The notes under the pieces are model-generated. The model saw nothing but the letters and a program-made list of their open reading frames with translations. It was not told the origin of the DNA and did no database searches. 64,000 bases of DNA, from the NCBI GenBank assembly GCA_964457335.1, contig CAYWGD010000032.1, positions 1 through 64,000 on the forward strand, written 5' to 3'. Shown one piece after another: positions 16,709 to 24,914 of the stretch. Origin of the DNA: CAJBVW01 sp964457335. GTDB taxonomy: Bacteria > Myxococcota_A > UBA796 > SXON01. Numbering within the stretch: the first letter of the stretch is position 1; every line of letters starts with the position of its first letter. The translations under genes were made by a program, and so were the position numbers.

Positions 16709-16956
16709 CCCCGGCGACCCGCGTGGGCGAGACCAGCTCCCGGAAGGCACCGGCTGGGTCTCCGTCGACGCGCGAGGGGGGCCGGACGGCGGCTCGGGCG
16801 CGGAGGAGCCGCGGGCCGGAGGCCAGGTCGCGTCGCAGGGCCCGAGCCGGTCGGCCCGCGCGGAGCGGGCCGACCAAGGGCGAAGCCCGCGCCGGGAGGA
16901 CACCCGACCGCCGGCGTCCGCGCCGGCGGGCGCGCCCCGAACGGCTCGATGCCGCC
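16709..16956. other. GC-rich intergenic region with hairpins
   Basis: The 248 bp between the RCC1-like remnant and the convergent FG-GAP gene have no supported gene. They contain several inverted repeats, the best at 16849-16875. Confidence 0.6.
16849..16875. terminator. Hairpin between convergent genes
   Basis: Perfect 11-bp stem GGTCGGCCCGC / GCGGGCCGACC with a 5-nt loop. It could stop transcription from both sides. No T-run follows. Confidence 0.45.
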
Positions 16957-18555
16957 TCACCAGGGCCCGATCTCGTAGAGCGTGCCGCCGTTCGTGACGG
17001 TCGTGTCGCGGCGCGAGGAGACGACGTAGAGGAGGCCGTCGCGCGTGCCGACCGCGGTGCCGAGGTACTCGTCGGAGACGGGGGTGTACAGGACGGCGTC
17101 CATGTCGGCGCGGCCGAGGGTGCCGGTGGGCGGGTCGAGGAGGATCCAGGCGGACCCGCCGGTGGGGGCGTAGAAGTCGTCGCTGTAGCAGCCGATGAGG
17201 AGGTCGGTGTCGCCGTCGAGATCGAGGTCGCCGGTGACGAGGCTGGAGCCGGCGTCGGAGCCGGGCTCCGAGACGGTCGTGGCCGCGTCGGTGAAGGCCC
17301 AGGTGCCGCGGGCGGGGTCCGCGAACACGACGACGGTGCTCGTCCAGTAGGACGCGAGCACGACGTCCGGGCCGCCCGATCCGTCGACGTCGGCCGGGCG
17401 CGCGATGCCGCGGCTGTTCGTCCCGTACAACGCCATGGCGGTGCCGGGCCCCTCGAAGGTCCAGGCCGTCGCGCCGACGCCCGTGGCGCCGCCGGGCAGG
17501 CCGTACACCGCGCCCGCGTCGGCCGCGGGGCTGTCCACGCCGGGCGCGCCGACGAGGAGGTCCTCGTAGCCGTCGGCGTCGATGTCGCCGGCCACCACGG
17601 TGGCGCCGAAGTCGTCCCCGGTGGCGACGCCCCAGGTCAGCGTGCCGTCGCTCGCCGCGTAGCTGCCGGGCACCGCGTCGTACACGCCGACCACCCCCGC
17701 CCCGGTCTCGGCGCCCCCGAGCACGAGCTCGTTAACGCCGTCCCCGTCGAGGTCGCCCGCGTCGATGGCCTCGCCCCACTCGGCGCCCGTCCAGTCGCCC
17801 GTGACCGCGATCGTCGCGTCGGCCTCGGTGTACGACCCGGCGACCGGCCCCGCGAAGACGTAGCCCACGCCGAGGTTGTCGGCGGTGCGGTCCCCGACGA
17901 GGAGGTCCGCGGAGCCGTCCCCGGTGGCGTCGCGCATCGAGAGCGGCACGAAACCGAGCTCGGAGAGCCCGACGACGCTCGCGACGGCGTCCGTCTCGAC
18001 ATCCCCGGTCCACGCCGAGGAGTCGGGCAGCACGAACACGGCCCCGGGCGCGTGGAAGGGCGAGCCGAGCACGGTGTCGTCGAGCCCGTCGCCGGTCACG
18101 TCCCCGACGACCGAGAGGTTGTCGATCGACCCGATGCGCCCGTCGGCGACGTTGCCGTCCTCGGTCACCGACGGGAGCGCGTTCACGTCCACCACCCCGG
18201 CCCAGCCGGGCGCGGCGCCGGTCTCCCCCGTGTCCTTGCCGGTGTCGCCGGGGCCGGTGTCGCCGGGGCCGGTGTCGCCGAGGCCGGTGTCCGTGTCGCC
18301 GCCGGTGTCCGCGGTCTCGCCGGTGTCCGTGTCGGGCCCGCCGGTCTCGCGGTCCGCGGTGTCCGTGTCCGCAGTGTCGCCGGTGTCGGGGCCCGTGTCC
18401 GCGGTGTCGCCGTCGTCGGTGTCGCGCGTGTCGTCGGTGTCCGCGCCCGCGTCGGCGGTGTCCGCCGCCTCGTCCCCGGGCCCGTCGCAGCCCGCCACGA
18501 TCAGCGCGGACGCGAGCCACACGGCGGGGCGGGACCACGATCGGATCGACGGCAT
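16957..18555 (-). CDS. FG-GAP repeat lipoprotein with Asp/Thr-rich linker
   Basis: A 532-residue lipoprotein (lipobox VAGC, Cys23). Residues about 25-115 are a low-complexity Asp/Thr/Gly linker (units such as DTGPGDTG). The rest is a chain of about six FG-GAP repeats with Ca2+-binding DxDxDGxxD loops (GDVTGDGLDDTVLGSP, GDLDGDGVNELVLGGAE, GDIDADGYEDLLVGAP, GDLDLDGDTDLLIG), the arrangement that folds as an integrin-like beta-propeller. It is probably exposed outside the inner membrane. A possible -10 (TAACAT) lies 18 nt before the ATG. Ligand unknown. Confidence 0.82.
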   Translation of the reverse strand: MPSIRSWSRPAVWLASALIVAGCDGPGDEAADTADAGADTDDTRDTDDGDTADTGPDTGDTADTDTADRETGGPDTDTGETADTGGDTDTGLGDTGPGDTGPGDTGKDTGETGAAPGWAGVVDVNALPSVTEDGNVADGRIGSIDNLSVVGDVTGDGLDDTVLGSPFHAPGAVFVLPDSSAWTGDVETDAVASVVGLSELGFVPLSMRDATGDGSADLLVGDRTADNLGVGYVFAGPVAGSYTEADATIAVTGDWTGAEWGEAIDAGDLDGDGVNELVLGGAETGAGVVGVYDAVPGSYAASDGTLTWGVATGDDFGATVVAGDIDADGYEDLLVGAPGVDSPAADAGAVYGLPGGATGVGATAWTFEGPGTAMALYGTNSRGIARPADVDGSGGPDVVLASYWTSTVVVFADPARGTWAFTDAATTVSEPGSDAGSSLVTGDLDLDGDTDLLIGCYSDDFYAPTGGSAWILLDPPTGTLGRADMDAVLYTPVSDEYLGTAVGTRDGLLYVVSSRRDTTVTNGGTLYEIGPW

Positions 18556-18573
18556 CGAAACCTCTGGCCCGTC

Positions 18574-18579
18574 ATGTTA
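18574..18579 (-). promoter_or_regulatory. Candidate -10 element of FG-GAP lipoprotein
   Basis: Minus-strand TAACAT, 18 nt before the ATG at 18555, in the 50-bp divergent gap shared with the SDR gene. Confidence 0.3.
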
Positions 18580-18605
18580 GTCCGACCGCCCTCTCGGAGA
18601 GTGTG

Positions 18606-19373
18606 ATGAACATCGTAGGAATGAACATCCTCGTGACCGGCGGCGCGAGCGGCATGGGGAAGCACTTCGTCCTGGCCCTCGCCGGCGCGGGCGCCAACGT
18701 CGCCTTCTGTGACGTGAACGCCGACGGCATCGCCGCCACCGAGGCCGACGCGAAGGGCCTGCCCGGCAAGGTCGTCGGTTTCGTCGCCAACGTGGCCGAC
18801 GAGGCCCAGGTGGTCGACCTCATCGCGAAGTCCTCCGCGGCGCTCGGGAGCCTGAACGGCCTCGTGAACAACGCCGGCATCTTCCGCGACGGGCTGCTCG
18901 TGAAGCCGGACAAGGAGAGCGGCGAGATCAAGAAGATGTCGCTCAAGGCCTGGCAGCAGGTCATCGACGTCGACCTCACCGGCCCCTTCCTGCTGACCCG
19001 CGAGTTCGCGGCGCACGTCATCCAGAACAAGGTGGCGTCCTCCGTCGTGATCAACATCTCGTCGATCGCGCGCCACGGGAACCCCGGCCAGACCAACTAC
19101 TCCGCCGCCAAGGCCGGCCTCATCGCGGACACGAAGCTGTGGGCCAACGAGCTCGCGCGCTACGGCATCCGCACCGGCGCCATCGCCCCGGGCTTCATCG
19201 ACACCCCGATCCTCCAGGGCATGCGCCCCGAGGTGCTCGAGGGCATGCTCAAGCCCGTCCCGCTGCGCCGCGTGGGCAAGCCCGAGGAGATCTTCACCGC
19301 GGTGAAGTTCATCATCGAGTGCGACTACTTCACCGGCCGCTGCATCGACGTCGACGGCGGCCTCACGCTCTGA
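18606..19373 (+). CDS. Short-chain dehydrogenase/reductase
   Basis: A 255-residue classical SDR. It has the NAD(P) Rossmann motif TGGASGMG near the N-terminus, NNAG, the active-site Ser in VINISSI and Tyr/Lys in TNYSAAKAG, and the PGFIDTP and CIDVDGG segments of FabG-like members. It is related to 3-oxoacyl-ACP reductases and 3-hydroxyacyl-CoA dehydrogenases, but the substrate cannot be read from sequence. I use ATG 18606 because GGAGAG lies 5 nt upstream; an in-frame GTG at 18603 is adjacent. The cofactor loop has Asp after the second strand (FCDVN), favouring NAD(H) over NADP(H). Confidence 0.9.
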   Translation: MNIVGMNILVTGGASGMGKHFVLALAGAGANVAFCDVNADGIAATEADAKGLPGKVVGFVANVADEAQVVDLIAKSSAALGSLNGLVNNAGIFRDGLLVKPDKESGEIKKMSLKAWQQVIDVDLTGPFLLTREFAAHVIQNKVASSVVINISSIARHGNPGQTNYSAAKAGLIADTKLWANELARYGIRTGAIAPGFIDTPILQGMRPEVLEGMLKPVPLRRVGKPEEIFTAVKFIIECDYFTGRCIDVDGGLTL

Positions 19374-19388
19374 TCGATCCGGGCGCGT

Positions 19389-19410
19389 CCCCCGCCGAAG
19401 ACGGCGGGGG
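19389..19410. terminator. Hairpin downstream of SDR gene
   Basis: Perfect 9-bp stem CCCCCGCCG / CGGCGGGGG with loop AAGA, starting 15 bp after the SDR stop. No T-run. Confidence 0.55.
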
Positions 19411-19420
19411 TCGGGCCCCT

Positions 19421-19458
19421 CCGGGCTCGCGCTCCGCGCTCGGTTGGCGCGAGCCCGG
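19421..19458. terminator. Second hairpin in convergent region
   Basis: Perfect 12-bp stem CCGGGCTCGCGC / GCGCGAGCCCGG with a 14-nt loop. It may serve transcripts from either side. Confidence 0.4.
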
Positions 19459-19610
19459 TCGGCCGGTCGCTGACGCGCCCGGCCGCCCGGGCGGCGCCGA
19501 ACCGCGCGGTCGCTCCGCGCCCGCGCGCCCGCCGGGCCCCTCGCGCGGCGACCCGATGGTTTCTTGACAACCGCGCGGAGGCCGCCCCCCGGCTCGGGCG
19601 CCTGGGCCCC

Positions 19611-20420
19611 CTACTGCGGCCCCTTCGTCCCCAGCTCGGCGGCCTTCTCGGCCGCGGCCGCGGCTTCTTCCGCCGCCCGCTCCTGCGCCTTGCCGATGGC
19701 CTTCTCGACGCGGCGCAACGCGCGGCTCGCCGGCGCCTCGGTGCGGAGCCGCTCGACGACCTGCCGGGCCTGCTCGATCCGGCCCTGCCCCGCGTAGCCC
19801 TCGCCGAGGAGCCCGAGCGCCTCGACGCGGTCCGGGCTCGTCGGGTAGTCCCGCAGCATCGGCTCGATCCGGCCGACCACGCTCGTCCACGCCTCGCGAC
19901 GCGCGTAGAAACGCGCCACGAGGAGCTCCTTGCGCGCGAGGCGGTTCCGCGCCTCGCTCAGCCCCTTGTCGACCTCGTCCCGCCACTCGCTCTCGGGGAA
20001 GCGCGGCCCGAAGCCGGTCCACTCGTCCACGGCCTCGCGCGTGGCCGTCTGGTCGCGCGCGGCGACGACCGGCGCCTTCTTGAAGAGCGTGAGCCCGAGC
20101 TGGTACACGACGTAGTCGAGATCGCGATAACGCGGGTGCGCCCGCTGGAACTCGTCGTAGGCGAGGCGCGCGGCGTCGTACTCGGCCTTCTTGAAGTGCA
20201 CGTCGGCGATCGCGAGCTCGGCCTTGAGCGCGTACGGATCGTCCCGGTAGTACGTGCGGACCCGGTTGAGCTGCTCCAACGCCTTGGTGTAGGAGCCGTT
20301 CTTCAGGTAGCGGAGCCCCAGCTCGTACGCCTGCTGGGCCGTCATGCGGGGGCGCTCCGCTCGCGCCTCGGGCACGGACAGGGCGAAGATCCAGAGAAAA
20401 GCCAGGAAGAGCCGCTTCAC
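19611..20420 (-). CDS. bamD: BamD/YfiO-family outer-membrane assembly protein
   Basis: A 269-residue TPR protein of the BamD family, part of the machine that inserts beta-barrels in the outer membrane. The TPR region starts AQQAYELGLRYLKNGSYTKALEQL and continues through five helix pairs to about residue 235, followed by an Ala/Glu coiled tail. The signal sequence (FLWIFALSVPEARA) ends in a signal-peptidase-I site and there is no Cys anywhere near it, so unlike E. coli BamD this protein is apparently not lipidated. The GTG start is preceded by TAGGAC at 6 nt. Confidence 0.83.
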   Translation of the reverse strand: MKRLFLAFLWIFALSVPEARAERPRMTAQQAYELGLRYLKNGSYTKALEQLNRVRTYYRDDPYALKAELAIADVHFKKAEYDAARLAYDEFQRAHPRYRDLDYVVYQLGLTLFKKAPVVAARDQTATREAVDEWTGFGPRFPESEWRDEVDKGLSEARNRLARKELLVARFYARREAWTSVVGRIEPMLRDYPTSPDRVEALGLLGEGYAGQGRIEQARQVVERLRTEAPASRALRRVEKAIGKAQERAAEEAAAAAEKAAELGTKGPQ

Positions 20421-20426
20421 GGGCCG

Positions 20427-20432
20427 GTCCTA
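20427..20432 (-). promoter_or_regulatory. Candidate -10 element 6 nt before start codon
   Basis: Minus-strand TAGGAC, then CGGCCC, then the GTG of bamD at 20420. Same hexamer and spacing as at 184-189. Confidence 0.38.
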
Positions 20433-20473
20433 TCCCGGCTGGCGTGATAGGGCGAGCCGCCCAGGAGGACCTC

Positions 20474-20734
20474 ATGCCCAGCCAGACCCCGATCTCCTTC
20501 AGCACCTTCGTGATCTCGCTCGCGAGCTCGGGCCTCACCCACCTCGGTGTCCGGGAGCCGGGCGCGCCCGAGCGCGCCGTCGACCTCACGCTCGCGAAGC
20601 AGACGCTCGATCTCCTGGGGATCCTGGCCGAGAAGACCAAGGGCAACCTGGATGTCGACGAGCAGCACCTCCTCGACGCGGTGCGCCAGGACCTCACGCA
20701 GCGCTATACGGACGCCGCGGGGAAGGCGAGTTGA
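20474..20734 (+). CDS. DUF1844 family protein
   Basis: An 86-residue cytoplasmic protein of the DUF1844 family: ISFSTFVISLASSGLTHLG, then DLTLAKQTLDLLGILAEKTKGNL, DVDEQHLL and DLTQRY. The function is not established; the gene is common in deltaproteobacteria. AGGAGG 5 nt before the ATG decides this start over an upstream in-frame one. It is divergent from bamD across 53 bp. Confidence 0.85.
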   Translation: MPSQTPISFSTFVISLASSGLTHLGVREPGAPERAVDLTLAKQTLDLLGILAEKTKGNLDVDEQHLLDAVRQDLTQRYTDAAGKAS

Positions 20735-20760
20735 CGTGGCGTGGCGCGGCCGTGTAGGCT
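20731..20760 (+). promoter_or_regulatory. Candidate promoter of the lipoprotein cluster
   Basis: TTGACG (20731-20736, overlapping the DUF1844 stop) and TAGGCT (20755-20760) are 18 nt apart. This is the best sigma70-like promoter in the window. It lies 43 nt before the ATG at 20804, which has its own AAGGAG. Confidence 0.5.
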
Positions 20761-20803
20761 TCGCGCCGCCGCCACGTTGCCTGACATCGAAGGAGACTCC
20801 CCC

Positions 20804-21817
20804 ATGCATCGTTCTTTGCTCACCCTCCCGCTCCTCTTCCTCATCGGCTGCCCGGCCGAGGACAAGACCGCCGACGGCGAGACCGGTGACACCGACGGCC
20901 CCAGCTGCGAGGTCATCGTCGACTCGACGATCCCCTCCTCGGGCGCCGTCGACGCCGACTACCGCGCCGCGATCGAGTTCCACCTCTCGGATCCGGACCC
21001 GACCGCGATCGCGACCTCCACCGGCATCTCCGGCACGAGCACGCTCGCGGACGACAACGAGACGGTCATCTTCACGCCGGACGCGCCGCTCTCCGCGAGC
21101 ACGTCCTACACCGTCACGCTCGACTACTGCGGCGGCACGGTCGACCTCGCCTTCACCACCTCCGAGGTGGGCGGCCCGCTCAACGACGCGAACGCGCTGG
21201 TCGGCAAGACCTACGCCCTCGCCCTCGGCGACGCGCGCATCGTCGAGCCGGACGGCATCGGCTCGGTGCTCTCGTCCTACCTCACGCAGGACATCCTCAT
21301 CGGCGTCGACACCGTGAGCGCCACCGAGGTCCAGATGATCGGCGCGATCGGCAAGGAGGACGCGAGCCCGCCCGCGCAGGACTGGTGCGACCCGACGATC
21401 GACTTCCCGGTCGCCGACTTCAGCGAGCAGCCGTACTTCCAGATCGGCCCGCAGAACACCACCCTCTCGGTCGCCGGCTACAGCATCGAGATCGGCAACC
21501 TCGAGATCACCGGCACCTTCGCGCCGGACGGCACGTACTTCGCGGGTGGCACGCTCTCGGGCACCATCGACACCCGCCCGCTCGCCCCGCTCCTCGACGA
21601 CAGCGGCGACGAGGGCGCGATCTGCGACCTCGCGGTGAGCTTCGGCGCCACCTGCACCGCCTGCCCCGCGGACGGCGAGCCCTACTGCCTCACGCTCGTG
21701 GCGGACCAGATCACGGCCGAGGAGGTCTCGGGCCTCACGCTCGTCGAGGTGGTCGGCAACGACTGCCCCGACTGCGAGACGACCCCGCCCGCCGAGGACG
21801 CGGTCTGCGCGGAGTAG
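20804..21817 (+). CDS. Lipoprotein with Ig-like domain, paralogue 1 of 3
   Basis: A 337-residue lipoprotein (lipobox LIGC, Cys16) with a short acidic linker, a bacterial Ig-like domain (about 35-125; SSGAVDADYRAAIEFHLSD, SASTSYTVTL) and a C-terminal domain of about 210 residues shared with the next two genes. That domain starts LVGKTYALALGDARIVEP and includes TIDFPVADFS, IDTRPLAPLL, GAICDLAVSFGATC and ACPADGEPYCL, with a fixed set of Cys suggesting disulfides. I do not recognise it. The start is set by AAGGAG upstream. A strong terminator follows at 21835. Confidence 0.78.
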   Translation: MHRSLLTLPLLFLIGCPAEDKTADGETGDTDGPSCEVIVDSTIPSSGAVDADYRAAIEFHLSDPDPTAIATSTGISGTSTLADDNETVIFTPDAPLSASTSYTVTLDYCGGTVDLAFTTSEVGGPLNDANALVGKTYALALGDARIVEPDGIGSVLSSYLTQDILIGVDTVSATEVQMIGAIGKEDASPPAQDWCDPTIDFPVADFSEQPYFQIGPQNTTLSVAGYSIEIGNLEITGTFAPDGTYFAGGTLSGTIDTRPLAPLLDDSGDEGAICDLAVSFGATCTACPADGEPYCLTLVADQITAEEVSGLTLVEVVGNDCPDCETTPPAEDAVCAE

Positions 21818-21834
21818 CCCTCCCCGCGTGACGT

Positions 21835-21870
21835 GAGAGCCAGGGGAGACCCTGGCTCTCCGTGCTTTTG
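21835..21870 (+). terminator. Intrinsic terminator
   Basis: Perfect 11-bp stem GAGAGCCAGGG / CCCTGGCTCTC, loop GAGA, followed by CGTGCTTTT. It lies 18 bp after the first lipoprotein gene and separates it from the next two. Confidence 0.75.
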
Positions 21871-21970
21871 GGGGCTATGGGCGCCCGCGGTCGGCGCCCG
21901 TGCCCCCGGACGCCCCCCTGGCGGATGGCCGCCTTCCTCCTCCATACTACCCGTGAACCCGAGCACACCC

Positions 21971-22813
21971 ATGCGCCTCTGCCTCCTCTCCGCCCTCGCG
22001 GCCGCGCTCGCGACCGGCTGCGCCGACACCACCAAGATCCCCAGCGACACGGGCCCCGTCGGGCACGACTCGGGGGAGGGCGACACCGAGTCGGACGCCG
22101 ACACCGACGCGGACACCGACAGCGACACGGACGCGGACACCGACAGCGACACGGACGCGGACACCGACAGCGACACGGACGCCGACACGGAGCCCGTGAG
22201 CGAGGACCTCACGGGGCGCACCTACGCCGTGAACATCGCGGACGCGACCATCGTGGATCCGCCCGGCATCGGCTCGCTCCTCGGCGCCTACCTCACCCAG
22301 CAGATCCTCCTCGGGGTCGAGTCGGCCACCGAGACCGAGCTCGAGATCCTCGGCGCGCTCTCCGTCGAGGACACGACCACGCAGGACTACTGCCTCGCGA
22401 CGATCGACTTCCCGACCGCCGACTTCAGCGGCAACCCCGACTTCGCCATCGGGCCGACCGACCTGACGATGGCCGTGTCCGGCTACACGCTCACCATCTC
22501 GCAGTTCGAGGTGAGCGGCACGTTCGCCTCCGACGGCACCTACTTCGACGACGGCGTGGTCGCCGGCAGCATCGACACCCGCCCGCTCGACCCGCTGATC
22601 GGCGGCGGCGAGGGCGCCATCTGCGACCTCGTGGGGAGCTTCGGCGCGAGCTGCTCGGCCTGCCCCGGGGACGGCGAGTTCTTCTGCCTCGGGCTCCGCG
22701 CGGAGGACGTGTACGGTGAGGAGGTCTCCGGGGCGCTCGTGCCGGTGGCCGGGACCAACTGCGAGGCGTGCGAGGACGGCCCCCCGGCGCCCGACGCCGT
22801 GTGCGAGGGCTGA
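21971..22813 (+). CDS. Lipoprotein with Asp/Thr repeat linker, paralogue 2 of 3
   Basis: A 280-residue lipoprotein (lipobox ATGC, Cys17). The linker (about 25-76) is an Asp-Thr/Ser/Ala tract encoded by near-identical 24-bp tandem repeats. The C-terminal domain is the same as in paralogue 1 (LTGRTYAVNIADATIVDP, YCLATIDFPTADFSGNP, SIDTRPLDPL, GAICDLVGSFGASC, ACPGDGEFFCLGL). It has no Ig-like domain, so the linker joins directly. One base separates its stop from the next ATG. Confidence 0.78.
   Translation: MRLCLLSALAAALATGCADTTKIPSDTGPVGHDSGEGDTESDADTDADTDSDTDADTDSDTDADTDSDTDADTEPVSEDLTGRTYAVNIADATIVDPPGIGSLLGAYLTQQILLGVESATETELEILGALSVEDTTTQDYCLATIDFPTADFSGNPDFAIGPTDLTMAVSGYTLTISQFEVSGTFASDGTYFDDGVVAGSIDTRPLDPLIGGGEGAICDLVGSFGASCSACPGDGEFFCLGLRAEDVYGEEVSGALVPVAGTNCEACEDGPPAPDAVCEG
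22100..22190 (+). repeat. 24-bp tandem repeat coding Asp/Thr linker
   Basis: About 3.8 copies of a 24-bp unit (starting GACACGGACGCG, ending ACCGACAGC) coding DTDADTDS. The first copy differs by one base. Copy number is likely to vary between strains. Confidence 0.85.
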
Positions 22814-22814
22814 G

Positions 22815-23831
22815 ATGCGCCTCGCCACCCTGCTCTTCCTCGTCGCCTGCGCGCCCGACCCCAAGTCGGACAGCACCGACGATCCCGTCGGCAGCGACGG
22901 GGACGCCGACACCGACGCCGACTCGGACAGCGACACCGACGCCGACACGGACGCCGACACCGACACCGACCCCGCGTGCACCGCCACGGTCACGTCGATC
23001 GAGCCCGCCGACGGCGCGCTCGACGTGGAGCTCGACACCCCGGTGGTCGCGAGCTTCTCGGAGGCCGTGACCGCCGCGGACATCGAGGTGAACGGCGTCG
23101 CGGGCACCCTGACCCTCGCGGACGACGGCACCTACGCCACGTTCGTGCCCGACGGCGGCTTCGCCTACGGCACGACCTACGACGCCACTGCCACCGTGTG
23201 CGATTCGTCGCTCACGGCCGCGTTCACCACGGTGGGCGAGGAGCTCCCGGTCGACCTGACCGAGCGCACCTACGACGTGGAGCTCGACGGGAGCGACCTC
23301 ACCTGGGTGAAGCCGAACGTGGGCGAGCTGCTCGCCGGCGAGCTGCAGACGAACAGCATCCTGTTCATGGTGCAGAGCGCCGACACCGCGCAGATCGACC
23401 TCGTCGGGGCCGCCGGCTACGAGTTCCGCGGGGCCACCGCGCAGTACCCCTGCACCGTCGCCATCGACTTCGCGGCCGCGCCCTTCACGGCGCACCCCTT
23501 CTTCTCCGCGGGCCCGCTCGACGCCGAGATGGAGGCGAACGACATCGCGTTCGACATCTACGACCTCGCCGTCGAAGGCACGTTCTCCGACGACGCGACC
23601 GAGGCGACGGACGTGACCGTGACGGGGCTGCTCGACACGCGCCCGCTCGCGGAGGGCCTGGGGCTCGACATCTGCTCGCTCGCGGTCAGCTTCGGCGACA
23701 CCTGCGTGGCGTGCCCGGACGCGGAGCCCTACTGCCTCGAGCTCCACGTCGAGGACGCGAGCTCGCCCTGGCGGGAGGGGCTCTGGATCGACGTCGACCA
23801 GGACCCGTCGACCGACCCGCACTGCGGGTAG
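22815..23831 (+). CDS. Lipoprotein with Ig-like domain, paralogue 3 of 3
   Basis: A 338-residue lipoprotein (lipobox LVAC, Cys12), with an Asp/Thr linker (about 20-53), an Ig-like domain (SIEPADGALDVELDTPVVASFSE onward) and the shared C-terminal domain, here more divergent (DLTERTYDVELDGSDLTWV, CTVAIDFAAAPF, LLDTRPLAEGL, DICSLAVSFGDTC, ACPDAEPYCLELHVED). Its ATG is one base after the previous stop, so it is translationally coupled to paralogue 2. Function unknown. Confidence 0.78.
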   Translation: MRLATLLFLVACAPDPKSDSTDDPVGSDGDADTDADSDSDTDADTDADTDTDPACTATVTSIEPADGALDVELDTPVVASFSEAVTAADIEVNGVAGTLTLADDGTYATFVPDGGFAYGTTYDATATVCDSSLTAAFTTVGEELPVDLTERTYDVELDGSDLTWVKPNVGELLAGELQTNSILFMVQSADTAQIDLVGAAGYEFRGATAQYPCTVAIDFAAAPFTAHPFFSAGPLDAEMEANDIAFDIYDLAVEGTFSDDATEATDVTVTGLLDTRPLAEGLGLDICSLAVSFGDTCVACPDAEPYCLELHVEDASSPWREGLWIDVDQDPSTDPHCG

Positions 23832-23839
23832 GCCGCGCC

Positions 23840-23867
23840 GGGCCGGCTACCTCCGGGCGGCCGGCCC
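23840..23867. terminator. Hairpin at convergent junction
   Basis: 8-bp stem GGGCCGGC / GCCGGCCC with a 12-nt loop, covering the rluD stop and the 15-bp gap after the lipoprotein gene. Confidence 0.35.
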
Positions 23868-24914
23868 CATCGGCGTGAGCGTGAGCGGCGGGACGACGAG
23901 CCCCGCCGCTTCGCACACGGCCAGGAAGTCGGCCGGCGGGGGCGCCGAGAACGCGAGCGCGCGCCCGTCGCGCGGGTGGCGGAAGCCCAGGTGCCAGGCG
24001 TGCAGGAGCGGGTGGTCGAGCGCCTCGACCCGCGCGCGGATGGTCGCAGGCGGCACGCGATCGCGCCGGCCGTAGAGGGTGTCCCCGACGACGGGGTGCC
24101 CCGCCTCGGAGAGGTGCACGCGCACCTGGTGCGTGCGCCCCGTCTCGAGCCGGCACTCGACGAGCGAGAGCCGATCGGCGCGGGCGCGCACCCGCCAGTG
24201 GGTGATGGCGAGCCGGCCGGCACGGCGCTCGGGCGTCGGCGCCTCCTCGGGCTCCTCCTCGTCGCCCCAACGCTCGGGCTCGGGGAGCGCCTCGTCGGGC
24301 ACCTCCTCGGGCACCGACGCGATGCGGAGCCGGTCCTTGGGGTCGCGCGCGAGGTAGGAGCGGAAGGTCCCGCCGTCGAACAGCGGCACGCGGTGCACCA
24401 CGGCGAGGTAGCGCCGCTCGAGGTCGTGGGCGGCGAAGAGCGCGGAGAGCGCGCGGTGCGTCACGTCGTTGCGCGCGACGACCATCACGCCGCTCGTGCC
24501 GGCGTCGAGGCGGTGGACGATGCCGGGGCGCTCGACGCCGCCGATGGTGGAGAGCGAGCCCGCGCGGCCGAGGAGCGCGTGGACGAGCGTGCCCGTGCCG
24601 TGCCCCGCCGAGGGGTGCACCACCATGCCGGCGGGCTTCACCACGACGAGGAGGTCCTCGTCCTCGTGGAGCACCTCGAGCGGGATGTCCTCCCCGACGA
24701 CCTGGGAAGGCGTGGCGTCCGGCACGTCGACCACCACGACCTGCCCCGCGGCGGGCCGGACGGAGGCGCGCGCGGGCGCCCCGTCGATCGTGACGCGGCC
24801 CTCCGCGATCAGCGCCTGGATGCGGGCGCGCGAGAGCTCCGGGAAGGCGTCCGCCAGCGCGCGGTCGAGCCGCGGCGCGCCTGGGGCGGCGGTCCAGGTC
24901 TTGCGCTCAGCCAC
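23847..24914 (-). CDS. rluD: RluD-type 23S rRNA pseudouridine synthase
   Basis: A 355-residue RluA/RluD-family enzyme. An S4 RNA-binding domain (about 14-65) precedes the catalytic domain with GIVHRLDAGTSG (catalytic D137), ERRYLAVVHR and LETGRTHQVRVHL. RluD makes pseudouridines in helix 69 of 23S rRNA, but other RluA members cannot be excluded. An acidic insert of about 35 residues (VPEEVPDEALPEPER region, about 205-240) is longer than usual. Its start overlaps the upstream J-domain gene by 8 bp. Confidence 0.88.
   Translation of the reverse strand: MAERKTWTAAPGAPRLDRALADAFPELSRARIQALIAEGRVTIDGAPARASVRPAAGQVVVVDVPDATPSQVVGEDIPLEVLHEDEDLLVVVKPAGMVVHPSAGHGTGTLVHALLGRAGSLSTIGGVERPGIVHRLDAGTSGVMVVARNDVTHRALSALFAAHDLERRYLAVVHRVPLFDGGTFRSYLARDPKDRLRIASVPEEVPDEALPEPERWGDEEEPEEAPTPERRAGRLAITHWRVRARADRLSLVECRLETGRTHQVRVHLSEAGHPVVGDTLYGRRDRVPPATIRARVEALDHPLLHAWHLGFRHPRDGRALAFSAPPPADFLAVCEAAGLVVPPLTLTPMGPAARR

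Larger units (their letters stand above)
19374..19610. other. Convergent intergenic region with two strong hairpins
   Basis: The 237 bp between the SDR gene and bamD carry no supported gene. Two perfect stems are present (19389-19410 and 19421-19458), and the rest is GC-rich with short inverted repeats. Confidence 0.6.

Noticed and set aside
20444..20473. Longer DUF1844 start upstream
   Set aside because: AGGAGG just before ATG 20474 and the family's usual start favour the shorter form.
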